Assembly (NCBI GenBank): GCA_900314995.1
Contig: OMXK01000038.1
Span: forward strand, 1-60,306
DNA length: 60,306 nt
Reading direction: 5' to 3'
Source of the DNA: an uncultured Prevotella sp.
GTDB lineage: Bacteria > Bacteroidota > Bacteroidia > Bacteroidales > Bacteroidaceae
A model generated the notes under the pieces. That model searched no databases, had not been told where the DNA came from, and saw nothing but the letters and a program-made list of their open reading frames with translations. Position 1 is the stretch's first letter. Each line of letters begins with the position of its first letter. Below, piece after piece: positions 17,221-25,005 of the stretch. The position numbers were made by a program, and so were the translations under genes.

Positions 17221-18657
17221 TTATTCTTCCTTTACGGTCATATATCTCGTGCCTTTGCACTTGATGACGCCCAGACTCTCCAGATAGTTGGTGAGCATCA
17301 CGGAGGTCTGTATGTTCAGCGAGGATCCCGGGTCGCTGATAAACGACTTGCAGGCACTTTGCATATAGCTGTTGGTTACTACCTTGTAAGTCTTGTGGAT
17401 GTCGAACTCCTGTCCGTCGAGGGTCTTCAGTACGATGCTCCTCAACCTGTCCTTGTTTGTGTCCTCCTTGTCTATCGTTGCCTCACAGACGGCACCCGCT
17501 ATTCTTGGCAGGTGATAGAGTGAACCGCGACTGTAGGTAGTCAGTATCTTGAGGATCTCTTCTCCTGTCAGATTCATCACGACAGCCTCGTTGTAGAAGG
17601 GGTCCATGGAGAGCACATCCTGCATCGTGATGTTGCCTGCAGCCAGGGAGTCGAGACGTACACCGCCGTTGTTGACGATGCTGATGTCTGCCTGACCTTC
17701 GTGGAGGAAGGCTTCGCACATCAGGTAGTTCAGTTCGTCCTTGGTGCGGAAGGGAGTCTCGGCATAGCCAACCACACGTTTGAACATCGGGTTGTTGCTG
17801 AAGTATTCTACCATCACCTCTGCCATCCTGTTCTTCTCAGGGAATGACTTCACGTCGATATATTCCGCCTTTTTGCTTCTCACCTTTCCGTTCTTGATGG
17901 TCAGGGTGATATGGGTTACTTTCTGCAGTTTGTTCTTGTTCTGGGTGATGAGCACGCCATTGTGCAGCGGCTCTTCTTCAGTCAGCTGGGTGTGGGAATG
18001 GCCGCCGATGATGAGGTCAAGCCAGGGAAAGGCCTCTGCCATCTCGATGTCATCTTCGTAACCGAGGTGCGAAAGCAGGATGGTGGCATCGCATTCGTGG
18101 GCCAGGTGGCGGTATTTCCCGATGGTTTTCTTCGGCAGAGAGAACTTGATGCCCTTCAGATTGTCGGGATGGGTGTCAGGACGTCCTTGGGCATTGATCT
18201 GTATGGCTCCGATAACGCCTACCTTGAGGCCATCAACATCGAACACCTTCGTAGGTACGATGTGCAGCCCGGCTTCTTCCGAAGGGAAGATGTTGGCACA
18301 GATGTAACTGAAACAGGAATATTTCATCAGCGGCGGCAACGAGTTCACGTCGAACTCATGATTGCCAAGTGTGGTGGCGTCGAAGCCCATTTGGTTCATC
18401 AGGGTCACCATCGGCAAGGATGATATCCTGAACATGTCGTTCTTCGGATTGCCTGTACGGTTGTCGCCTGCAGAGAAGATGAGCAGCGAAGGATATAGTT
18501 CGCGCAGGCTGTCGGCGATGGCTGCGAACTGTGGAAATGACTCGATAGCGGCATGCATGTCGTTAGCCGCAAGGATGTGTACCTCGCGATTCTGGCTATA
18601 GGAATAGTGAGCCAGAAGAAGTGCCAGCCATAGTAGTATAATTCTGTATGTACGCAT
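17221..18657 (-). CDS. Secreted 5'-nucleotidase/UshA-type metallophosphatase
   Basis: Hydrolyses nucleotides or related phosphoesters in the periplasm; the exact substrate is not shown by the sequence. The 478-residue protein has a signal peptide (to about residue 21), then the calcineurin-like phosphatase motifs: ILAANDMHAA (metal-binding D and H), FSAGDNRTGNP, TLGNHEFDV and GGHSHTQ. The C-terminal 5'-nucleotidase domain follows from about residue 290 (NNGGVRLDSLAAG, then HKTYKVVTNSYM). Both domains sit in one chain. Its promoter overlaps that of the divergent metallophosphoesterase gene. Confidence 0.9.
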   Translation of the reverse strand: MRTYRIILLWLALLLAHYSYSQNREVHILAANDMHAAIESFPQFAAIADSLRELYPSLLIFSAGDNRTGNPKNDMFRISSLPMVTLMNQMGFDATTLGNHEFDVNSLPPLMKYSCFSYICANIFPSEEAGLHIVPTKVFDVDGLKVGVIGAIQINAQGRPDTHPDNLKGIKFSLPKKTIGKYRHLAHECDATILLSHLGYEDDIEMAEAFPWLDLIIGGHSHTQLTEEEPLHNGVLITQNKNKLQKVTHITLTIKNGKVRSKKAEYIDVKSFPEKNRMAEVMVEYFSNNPMFKRVVGYAETPFRTKDELNYLMCEAFLHEGQADISIVNNGGVRLDSLAAGNITMQDVLSMDPFYNEAVVMNLTGEEILKILTTYSRGSLYHLPRIAGAVCEATIDKEDTNKDRLRSIVLKTLDGQEFDIHKTYKVVTNSYMQSACKSFISDPGSSLNIQTSVMLTNYLESLGVIKCKGTRYMTVKEE

Positions 18658-18680
18658 ATATGTAGGTTGGTTTCAAATTG

Positions 18681-18712
18681 CAAAGGTAGGCATTTTTTTT
18701 GTAGAAACCAAA
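18681..18712 (-). promoter_or_regulatory. Promoter of the 5'-nucleotidase gene (overlaps the divergent promoter)
   Basis: Minus-strand TTTG (18709-18712) and TACCTTTG (18681-18688) with a 20-base spacer, a full match to the consensus. The start codon is 24 bases past the -7 box. Its -33 half overlaps the -33 half of the plus-strand promoter. Confidence 0.82.
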
Positions 18713-18728
18713 AAAAATCGTACCTTTG
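18698..18728 (+). promoter_or_regulatory. Promoter of the membrane metallophosphoesterase gene (overlaps the divergent promoter)
   Basis: TTTG at 18698-18701 and TACCTTTG at 18721-18728 with a 19-base spacer, a full match to the consensus. The start codon lies 32 bases past the -7 box. Bases 18698-18712 belong to both promoters. Confidence 0.82.
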
Positions 18729-18759
18729 TGCCCGTTAAGGTACAAAACCGACTTAATTG

Positions 18760-19860
18760 ATGAAGTTTATGTGGATGTTTGTCTTTTGGATACTGCCCCT
18801 CTTGGGCATCCTTTATATCGCCTGGCATGTGTGGACCATTCTGCCTTTGGCAGCAGCGTGGAAAGGGCTGATCATAGCCCTTGGCGTGATGTGCTTTTCT
18901 CTGCTTTTCTTGAGCATCTTCCGCAGGTTTGACAGCCTGCCGCTCTCCGTCTCGCAGTGGCTCTACGAGATAGGCACGTCTTCCATTTTCGTGATGCTCT
19001 ATCTGGTCATCGTGTTTCTTGTGCTCGATCTGGGGCGACTTGTTCACCTCGTGCCGAAGGCTTTCCTCTATCATAACGGCTATACTGCCTTGGGCATCTT
19101 CGTGCTGATCTTCGGCCTCTTCCTCTATGGTAACCTCCATTATTATAATAAGGTACGCGTGCCGTTGGAGCTGAAGACTTCCAAGCCTTTGCCCAAGACA
19201 TACAAGGTGGTGATGGCCTCCGACTTTCATCTGGGCTATCACAATCCGCGCAAGGAACTGTCCCGCTGGGTGGATATGATCAATGCCGAAAAGCCCGACT
19301 TCATCCTGATAGCGGGTGATATCATCGACGGCAGCATGCGCCCGTTGCTCGAAGAGAAGATGGCTGAGGAGTTCCATCGCCTGACGGCTCCCGTCTATGC
19401 CTGTCTGGGTAATCACGAGTTCTATGCCGGGCATCCTGCCGCCAAGCAGTTCCTGAAGGATGCCGGCATCCGTCTGCTCATCGATGAGGCTGCCGTCATC
19501 GACAGCAGTATCGTCGTCATCGGCCGCGATGACCGCACGAACATGCGCCGCAAGCCTGTCAAGGACCTGGTCTCCACGCTTTCCTCTTCACTCTACACCG
19601 TCATTCTCGACCACCAGCCCTACAACCTCGATCGTGCTGAGGCTGCGGGTGTGGATTTCCAGCTCAGCGGCCATACCCATCGCGGACAGGTCTGGCCCAT
19701 CTCGTGGATCACGGACGCCATTTATGAATGCGCCTGGGGCAGCCACCAGCGCGGCAACACCCAGTACTATGTCTCCTCAGGCATCGGCATCTGGGGCGGC
19801 AAGTTCCGCATCGGCACCCAGAGTGAATATGTCGTAGCAACAATCAGCAGTAAACAATAA
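18760..19860 (+). CDS. Membrane-anchored metallophosphoesterase
   Basis: A 366-residue protein with four to five hydrophobic helices in the first 140 residues (for example FMWMFVFWILPLLGILYI), then a calcineurin-like phosphoesterase domain. Its motifs in order are ASDFHLGYHN, IAGDIIDGS, CLGNHEFYAG, LDHQP and SGHTHRGQ, which together supply the two-metal site. It resembles YkuE/YaeI-type enzymes; the substrate, perhaps a lipid or envelope phosphoester, is not known. I chose ATG 18760 over the adjacent TTG. The DUF4923 gene follows after 15 bases and is probably in the same transcript. Confidence 0.88.
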   Translation: MKFMWMFVFWILPLLGILYIAWHVWTILPLAAAWKGLIIALGVMCFSLLFLSIFRRFDSLPLSVSQWLYEIGTSSIFVMLYLVIVFLVLDLGRLVHLVPKAFLYHNGYTALGIFVLIFGLFLYGNLHYYNKVRVPLELKTSKPLPKTYKVVMASDFHLGYHNPRKELSRWVDMINAEKPDFILIAGDIIDGSMRPLLEEKMAEEFHRLTAPVYACLGNHEFYAGHPAAKQFLKDAGIRLLIDEAAVIDSSIVVIGRDDRTNMRRKPVKDLVSTLSSSLYTVILDHQPYNLDRAEAAGVDFQLSGHTHRGQVWPISWITDAIYECAWGSHQRGNTQYYVSSGIGIWGGKFRIGTQSEYVVATISSKQ

Positions 19861-19875
19861 AACAATTCATCGTCT

Positions 19876-20508
19876 ATGAAAAGTCTGAAAACAGTAATGG
19901 TATGCATGATGTTCCTGATGTCGGCGAACATCGGCAATGCACAGAACGTGACAGAAGTGGTTGACAGTGTAAAGTCTGGCTTGAAGAGCAAGTCGGTGAA
20001 GGAGGCTGTCTCGAAGGTACAGGATGCCTTCAAGGCGAAGGTCGCCGAGGCGGATTCATTGGTCGGCACGTGGGTCTATGTAGAGCCCGCCGTATTGTCT
20101 ACCTCTGGAAACCTGCTGCGGAAAGCCATCGGAAATGTCTCGGCAGGACAGCTGGAAAAGCTGATGCGGACGTATTCCGAGAAGTGTGGCTTCAACTCTG
20201 AGAATACCGAGTTTACCTTTCGCGAGAATGGCACCTTTGCCCGCAATCTGGCAGGCCGTAAGGCCGAGGGCGTGTGGATGGTGAATGGCGACAATCTGTT
20301 GCTGGCCCTCCATAATGTCCAGACGGCAGACCTGACGACGCATCTGGAGGACGGACAACTGATGCTGTTGGCAGATGCCCGTGCTATTATGAAGATCTAC
20401 AAGTCATTCGGCGCCCTGGACGACAATACTTTCGTCAAGGCCTTGGAGCAAGTGGCCAAGGTGGCCAATGGCCTGAAAGGTGGCTTTCTCCTCGTCCGGA
20501 AGAAATAG
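19876..20508 (+). CDS. DUF4923 family secreted protein
   Basis: A 210-residue protein with a signal peptide ending near NIGNAQ, then a Lys/Val/Ser-rich helical stretch and a beta-rich lipocalin-like part (LVGTWVYVEPAV, FTFRENGTFAR, AEGVWMVNGDNLLLAL). This fits DUF4923, a Bacteroidota family of unknown function. It is probably exported to the periplasm or outer membrane. It follows the metallophosphoesterase gene at 15 bases; a hairpin at 20538-20567 follows its stop codon. Confidence 0.83.
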   Translation: MKSLKTVMVCMMFLMSANIGNAQNVTEVVDSVKSGLKSKSVKEAVSKVQDAFKAKVAEADSLVGTWVYVEPAVLSTSGNLLRKAIGNVSAGQLEKLMRTYSEKCGFNSENTEFTFRENGTFARNLAGRKAEGVWMVNGDNLLLALHNVQTADLTTHLEDGQLMLLADARAIMKIYKSFGALDDNTFVKALEQVAKVANGLKGGFLLVRKK

Positions 20509-20520
20509 AGCGCAAATTTA

Positions 20521-20964
20521 GTGACATATGACATAATTTGCCTTGTATATTGCTTATTACAAGGCAATTATATTCTTTTTCTGCGACATTTAAATGACAT
20601 AAAAGCGACATCTAAGTGACATGCTTATGACATAGTCCGAAAAATCGTTTACTTTTCTTCGGAATACCTGTCATATCCCTATTGACAGATAGTTTCATTA
20701 CGACAGACTGGTGCTTACATTACGACTAAGTAGGAGTTTCTCGTAATGTAACTATAAAATTCTCTCGAGAATTCATGCTTTTCCTAGTACCACCCTTTTC
20801 GTCAATCAGTAGCAAATGTAAGCTTATATAACGATAAAGCATGCTATTGTTATGTCGTTTCTATGTCACTATAATGTCACTTTTATGTCATTTAATGACA
20901 TTTTTGCTATAACGTAAACAACAGATAATAAAGCGTTTAGCATTAATTTTATGTCACATGTCGT
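20521..20964. repeat. Gene-free element with two mirrored, 11-bp-phased heptamer arrays
   Basis: No gene lies in 20509-21061, between two convergent genes. Left arm: heptamers NNGACAT at 20583, 20594, 20605, 20616 and 20627, each exactly 11 bases from the last with 4-base A/T-rich spacers, plus an outlying adjacent pair at 20521 and 20528. Right arm: the reverse complement ATGTCNN at 20852, 20863, 20874 and 20885, again every 11 bases, plus an outlying adjacent pair at 20951 and 20958. The arms are mirror images about position 20741. The centre holds an 11-bp inverted repeat (20715-20725 with 20741-20751) and a 7-bp inverted repeat AATTCTC/GAGAATT near 20758-20773. 7+4 spacing resembles sites of OmpR/PhoB-type regulators, but no promoter is evident here. 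Function unknown. Confidence 0.8.
20538..20580 (+). terminator. Probable terminator after the DUF4923 gene
   Basis: A perfect 10-bp stem (20538-20547 with 20558-20567) with a 10-base loop, followed by A/T-rich sequence ending in five T at 20576-20580. The T-run is about 8 bases from the stem, so termination strength is uncertain. It lies inside the left arm of the repeat element. Confidence 0.55.
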
Positions 20965-21061
20965 TTATTTGCTGATTTTTATTCAAGGGCGCAAAGGTTC
21001 TTGCTAAGAAGGCAAGCGCTTCGCGATTACCTGACCCCATTGCGCCCTCAGATTACTGTTT

Positions 21062-21565
21062 TTAATCTTCCAGATAGAACTTTGAATAGGCAACGTAGTG
21101 CTCGGCGTTGTCAGTCTGACCTGGGCGCACGGGTTTGATGTACTTGGCTGGTACGCCGCCCCAGATTTCGCCGGCGGGAATCTTGGTGTTCTGCAGCACC
21201 AGGGCACCTGCGGCAACGATGGCACCTTCACCCACCTCACAGCCGTCGAGTAGGGTAGAGCCCATACCGATCAAGGCGTGATCGTGGATGGTGCAGGCAT
21301 GGACCGTCACATTGTGACCTATCGTGACATAATTACCGATATGGGTGGGGCCTGTATCGAAAGTGACATGGACACAACTGCCATCCTGAATGTTGGTGCA
21401 GTTGCCGATCGTAATCGGCGCCACATCGCCACGGACGACGGCATTGAACCAGACGGAGCACTCATCGCCCATCGTCACATCACCCACAATCGTGGCATTC
21501 TCGCTAAAATAGCAATCTCGCCCCCATTTGGGAGCGAGACCGCGATAACTCTTAATCAAAGCCAT
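21062..21565 (-). CDS. Gamma-carbonic anhydrase family protein
   Basis: A 167-residue left-handed beta-helix protein with hexapeptide repeats throughout ([20 protein letters not shown], then repeated V/I-G-x patterns). Zinc-ligand histidines are plausible in [12 protein letters not shown] and the following HACTIHDHA segment. It matches the YrdA/PaaY/gamma-CA-like family; true carbonic anhydrase activity is not certain. It follows mdh by 10 bases on the same strand, so bicarbonate supply linked to C4-acid metabolism is conceivable (inference). Confidence 0.88.
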   Translation of the reverse strand: MALIKSYRGLAPKWGRDCYFSENATIVGDVTMGDECSVWFNAVVRGDVAPITIGNCTNIQDGSCVHVTFDTGPTHIGNYVTIGHNVTVHACTIHDHALIGMGSTLLDGCEVGEGAIVAAGALVLQNTKIPAGEIWGGVPAKYIKPVRPGQTDNAEHYVAYSKFYLED

Positions 21566-21575
21566 GCCTCGGGGA

Positions 21576-22568
21576 TTAGAGGTTAGGATTGATCTTATTC
21601 CACTCAGCGATGGGAGGAACGATGTTCAGCGTAACCAGCTCGTCGCGCATCTTGCAGAGGTGCTCGTAGCTCTGATCCAGCTTGGCGTTCTCCTCGGGTG
21701 TGCCCTGAGGAACCTCGTACTTGGCGCCTTCGGCAGTCATGGTGGTCTTCATGGCCATCATGATGTGGTCGTACTTGTCGGTCTTTACGTATGTTCCTAC
21801 AGGGAAGCGGAAAGGCTCACCACCCATAGCAGCACGAATCATCTCAACAGAGAGGTAGCTGGGGCTCTGGAATGAAGAACGTCCGCGGAGCTCGATAATC
21901 TTCGCACCACCCTTGGTAACGTCGACCTTCATCTGCTCCCACTCCTCAGCGGGGAACTCTGCAGTACCGATGATGTCAGTCAGCTTGCGACCGGCAATCT
22001 CTACGTGGCTGCCGAATACAGCCATCTGCTCGCCGTGGCCACCGTATGTGGCGCAACCCTTGATCTGATTCTGCATCACACCGAACTTCTTGGCCAGTGC
22101 GCTCTGCAGACGAGTAGTGTCGAGACCTGCGAGAGTGGTTACCTGACCTGGCTTCAGACCAGAGTAGAGCAGGGTTACCAGACCGGTGAGGTCGGCGGGG
22201 TTGAAGATGATTACTACATGCTTTACATCGGGGCAGAACTTCTTGATGTTCTGGCCGAGCTCCTCAGCAATCTTGCAGTTGCCGGCGAGCAGATCCTCAC
22301 GGGTCATACCAGCCTTACGGGGAGCACCACCGGAAGAGATGATGTACTTAGCGCCCTTGAATGCCTCCTCAGCATCGGTGGTGGCAACGATATTCACGTC
22401 GTCGAAGCCACTCTGACGCATCTCCTCGGCTACACCCTCGGGAGAGAATACATCGTAAAGACAGATTTCACTTGTCAGACCCATCATCAGGGCAGACTGA
22501 GCCATGTTTGAACCAATCATACCGGCTGCGCCGACGATGGTTAACTTTTCGTTTGTTAAGAATGCCAT
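21576..22568 (-). CDS. mdh: Malate dehydrogenase
   Basis: NAD-dependent malate/oxaloacetate oxidoreductase of the lactate/malate dehydrogenase family. The 330-residue protein has the Rossmann loop GAAGMIG at residues 13-19, a substrate loop segment with [30 protein letters not shown] and the catalytic His in TYGGHGEQM. In Bacteroidota it works in the reductive arm from phosphoenolpyruvate to succinate. I chose ATG 22568 (MAFLTNEKL); the longer reading would start upstream of the promoter. It is co-transcribed with the gamma-carbonic anhydrase. Confidence 0.95.
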   Translation of the reverse strand: MAFLTNEKLTIVGAAGMIGSNMAQSALMMGLTSEICLYDVFSPEGVAEEMRQSGFDDVNIVATTDAEEAFKGAKYIISSGGAPRKAGMTREDLLAGNCKIAEELGQNIKKFCPDVKHVVIIFNPADLTGLVTLLYSGLKPGQVTTLAGLDTTRLQSALAKKFGVMQNQIKGCATYGGHGEQMAVFGSHVEIAGRKLTDIIGTAEFPAEEWEQMKVDVTKGGAKIIELRGRSSFQSPSYLSVEMIRAAMGGEPFRFPVGTYVKTDKYDHIMMAMKTTMTAEGAKYEVPQGTPEENAKLDQSYEHLCKMRDELVTLNIVPPIAEWNKINPNL

Positions 22569-22605
22569 AATTGTAACATTAATGTTTGTTGTATCAAAAG
22601 TGCTG

Positions 22606-22613
22606 CAAAGATA
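22606..22613 (-). promoter_or_regulatory. -7 promoter element of mdh
   Basis: Minus-strand TATCTTTG, an exact TAnnTTTG match, 38 bases before the mdh start codon. No matching -33 TTTG is evident. Confidence 0.6.
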
Positions 22614-22664
22614 AACAAAAAAACTCATGTTTGCCTTTTTCTAATATTAATCTGTGTTAATCTG

Positions 22665-22695
22665 TTGAATTTGTGCTGTTATTTTTGTAATTTTG
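22665..22695 (+). promoter_or_regulatory. Promoter of the zincin-like lipoprotein gene
   Basis: TTG at 22665-22667 and TAATTTTG at 22688-22695 with a 20-base spacer. The start codon is 33 bases downstream. It may also drive the following Xaa-Pro aminopeptidase and glycyl radical genes, because no later promoter of this quality is visible in that run. Confidence 0.65.
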
Positions 22696-22727
22696 CGAAC
22701 TGGAAATAGCAAAAAACAATAACGATT

Positions 22728-23573
22728 ATGAGAACTATAACAATTTTAGCGCTGTTTGTGACCATGATGGCCACGACGGCTTGTCAGGAGTCAAAGCAAC
22801 AGGGAAATGAGGAAACGGAAGTGTTGGATGTCCCGGAATGTGTGGTGACCACCCCGCCCGATTCGCTGCATCTGGATCCCTTCTACAAGAAATATGTAGA
22901 CGTGAATGGTATCCCGCTGATCTCATCCCACCGTGTACCTGACTCTGCCTTCGTGGCTGCTCACCGTACATTGTATGCCATGACGAGTATGCTGCCAAAG
23001 GCGGTGCTCGACTCTATGGTAAATAGAGGTACGCGCGTAGCCATCATGGCCCGTTATGAGGGAACGACGGATATTCCAGAGCACCGTGACCTGGTCAACG
23101 ATACCACCTTGAACTGGGACTTGCGTGCAAGGGGACTCGGCGGCGACCTGAATCTGCCGTTGACTTCCTGTGCCGAGGAGAATGTGCTGGCTTATCAGAT
23201 CGACAAGTATCATGCCGAGGATATCCTGATTCATGAGTTTGCACACTCTATCCATCTGATCGGACTGATGCTGGCCGTTAAAGACTTCGACTCCCGTCTG
23301 AAGCAGTGCTATGAGAATGCCAAGATGAGGGGAATACTCGACGCGACCTACCGTGTTACCGACAAGGAGGAGTATTTCGCTGAGGCTGTGCAGGATTGGT
23401 TTAACGTGAATGCCGAGATGGATCATGCCGACGGTAAGCACAACTGGTGTAACACCCGAGAGGAACTGGAGGAGTATGATCCAGACCTCTATAACCTGTT
23501 GGCTGAATACTTCCCGAAGACCAATCTTCAGATCAGCAAGCATAAGAAAGTAAATGAGATTTCAAAATACTAA
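22728..23573 (+). CDS. Lipoprotein with a zincin-like metallopeptidase site
   Basis: A 281-residue exported protein; the signal sequence ends at the lipobox MATTAC, so it is probably a lipoprotein. The zinc motif is HEFAH at residues 169-173, and a likely third ligand lies in EEYFAEAVQDWF (Glu215/Glu219). This arrangement resembles the anthrax-lethal-factor-like (ATLF) zincin families. The substrate is unknown. It precedes an Xaa-Pro aminopeptidase by 16 bases, which suggests a shared role in peptide breakdown; that is inference. Confidence 0.78.
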   Translation: MRTITILALFVTMMATTACQESKQQGNEETEVLDVPECVVTTPPDSLHLDPFYKKYVDVNGIPLISSHRVPDSAFVAAHRTLYAMTSMLPKAVLDSMVNRGTRVAIMARYEGTTDIPEHRDLVNDTTLNWDLRARGLGGDLNLPLTSCAEENVLAYQIDKYHAEDILIHEFAHSIHLIGLMLAVKDFDSRLKQCYENAKMRGILDATYRVTDKEEYFAEAVQDWFNVNAEMDHADGKHNWCNTREELEEYDPDLYNLLAEYFPKTNLQISKHKKVNEISKY

Positions 23574-23589
23574 CAGATCCGATTCTACA

Positions 23590-24999
23590 ATGGCTACAAC
23601 AAACATGAAGATTGAAAAAAGCACTTATATCCGCCGCAGGGCTCAGTTGAAGAAGGATATGGGTAGCGGACTGCTGCTCTTCCTGGGAAACGACGAGGTA
23701 GGCATGAACTATGCCGATAACACCTATCCTTTCCGTCAGGACAGCACGCTTTTCTATTTCTTCGGACTCGACTACGCTGGTCTGGCTGCCGTCATCGATG
23801 TAGATGAGGACCGCGAGATTGTGTTTGGCAATGAACTCACCATCGATGATATCGTCTGGACAGGTACACAGCCTTCGTTGAAGGATAAGTGTTCAGAGAT
23901 CGGCATCAGCGACACGATGCCCATGAAGGAGCTGAAGAACTATATCGACAAAGCCCGTGCCAAGGGACAGACGGTCCACTTCCTGCCGCCTTATCGCGGT
24001 GACCACAAGGTGTGGCTCTGGGAACTGCTCGGGGTGGAGCCTGCCGCTCAGACGGCTAAGGCTTCCGTGCCGTTCATCAAGGCCATCGTCGCCCAGCGTA
24101 ACTATAAGGATGAGGAGGAGATCCGCCTGATAGAAGAGAGCGTCGACCTGAGTACGGAGATGCATCTGGCTGCTTATAGGACCGTAAGACCAGGTATTCA
24201 TGAATCGCAGGTGGCTGCTGCTGTGGAAGAAGTGGCTTGTCGTCATGGCAATGCGTTGGCCTTCCCGACGATTGCTACCACTCAGGGACAGGTGCTCCAT
24301 AACCACGGATTCATCCACCAGTTGAAGGAAGGTGACATCTTCCTGCTCGATGCCGGTGCCGAGACGAAGTCGCACTATGCCGGCGACCTCTCTTCGTCGA
24401 TGCCGGTAGGAGAGAAGTTCACTGAGCGTCAGGAGATCATCTATAATATCCATCTGGCCAGTTTCCAGGCTGCGGTGGATACCTTGAAGTTGGGTGTGCC
24501 TTTCCGTGATGCCCATATCGCCGCTGCCACGAAGATTGCAGAGGGCATGAAGGATCTCGGACTGATGAAGGGTGATCCTGCGGAGGCTGCGGAGTCAGGC
24601 GCCTATGCTCTGTTCTTCCCTTGCGGCCTGGGTCATATGGTAGGGCTCGATGTCCATAACATGGAGAATCTGGGCGAACAGTATGTGGGCTATGCCGAAG
24701 GTCAGGTGAAGAGCACGCAGTTCGGCTTCAAGTCGCTGCGTTTTGCCCGTCCGCTGGAGGTGGGGTTCGTCTTCACCGTTGAGCCGGGTATCTATTTCAT
24801 CCCCGAACTGATGGACAAGTGGCGGGCAGAGCACCAGTTTATGGACTTCATCAACTACGACAAGCTCGATGTCTGGCGCGACTTCACCGGTCTGCGTAAC
24901 GAGCTGAACTATGTGATGACCGAAACCGGTGCCCGACTGTTGGGTACCATTAAGAAACCGATGACAATTGAAGAAGTATATCAAGCAAAAAACAATTAA
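23590..24999 (+). CDS. pepP: Xaa-Pro aminopeptidase (M24B)
   Basis: Removes the N-terminal residue preceding proline from peptides. The 469-residue cytoplasmic protein has an N-terminal creatinase-like domain (GSGLLLFLGNDEVG, FRQDSTLFYFFG) and a C-terminal pita-bread domain. The expected metal ligands are Asp254 (LLDAGAE), Asp266 (AGDLSS), His349 (GLGHMVGLDVH) and Glu398 (VEPGIYF), plus a C-terminal Glu. I chose ATG 23590; the upstream ATG 23554 would overlap the previous gene. It lies 6 bases before the HypD-like gene, clearly one operon. Confidence 0.94.
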   Translation: MATTNMKIEKSTYIRRRAQLKKDMGSGLLLFLGNDEVGMNYADNTYPFRQDSTLFYFFGLDYAGLAAVIDVDEDREIVFGNELTIDDIVWTGTQPSLKDKCSEIGISDTMPMKELKNYIDKARAKGQTVHFLPPYRGDHKVWLWELLGVEPAAQTAKASVPFIKAIVAQRNYKDEEEIRLIEESVDLSTEMHLAAYRTVRPGIHESQVAAAVEEVACRHGNALAFPTIATTQGQVLHNHGFIHQLKEGDIFLLDAGAETKSHYAGDLSSSMPVGEKFTERQEIIYNIHLASFQAAVDTLKLGVPFRDAHIAAATKIAEGMKDLGLMKGDPAEAAESGAYALFFPCGLGHMVGLDVHNMENLGEQYVGYAEGQVKSTQFGFKSLRFARPLEVGFVFTVEPGIYFIPELMDKWRAEHQFMDFINYDKLDVWRDFTGLRNELNYVMTETGARLLGTIKKPMTIEEVYQAKNN

Positions 25000-25005
25000 G
25001 ACAAT

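Noticed and set aside
18673-19434. 253-codon minus-strand frame across the divergent promoter region
   Set aside because: It overlaps the metallophosphoesterase gene and its end runs through the overlapping promoters; it is His/Gln-rich with no family resemblance.
20521-20964. CRISPR array at 20.5 kb
   Set aside because: Units are 7 bases with 4-base spacers and in opposite orientation on the two arms, unlike the 24-40-base repeats and spacers of CRISPR.
20521-20964. Pho box promoter controlling mdh or the carbonic anhydrase
   Set aside because: The spacing resembles a Pho box, but both flanking genes end at this region, and the mdh promoter lies over 1.5 kb away, so no downstream start is available.
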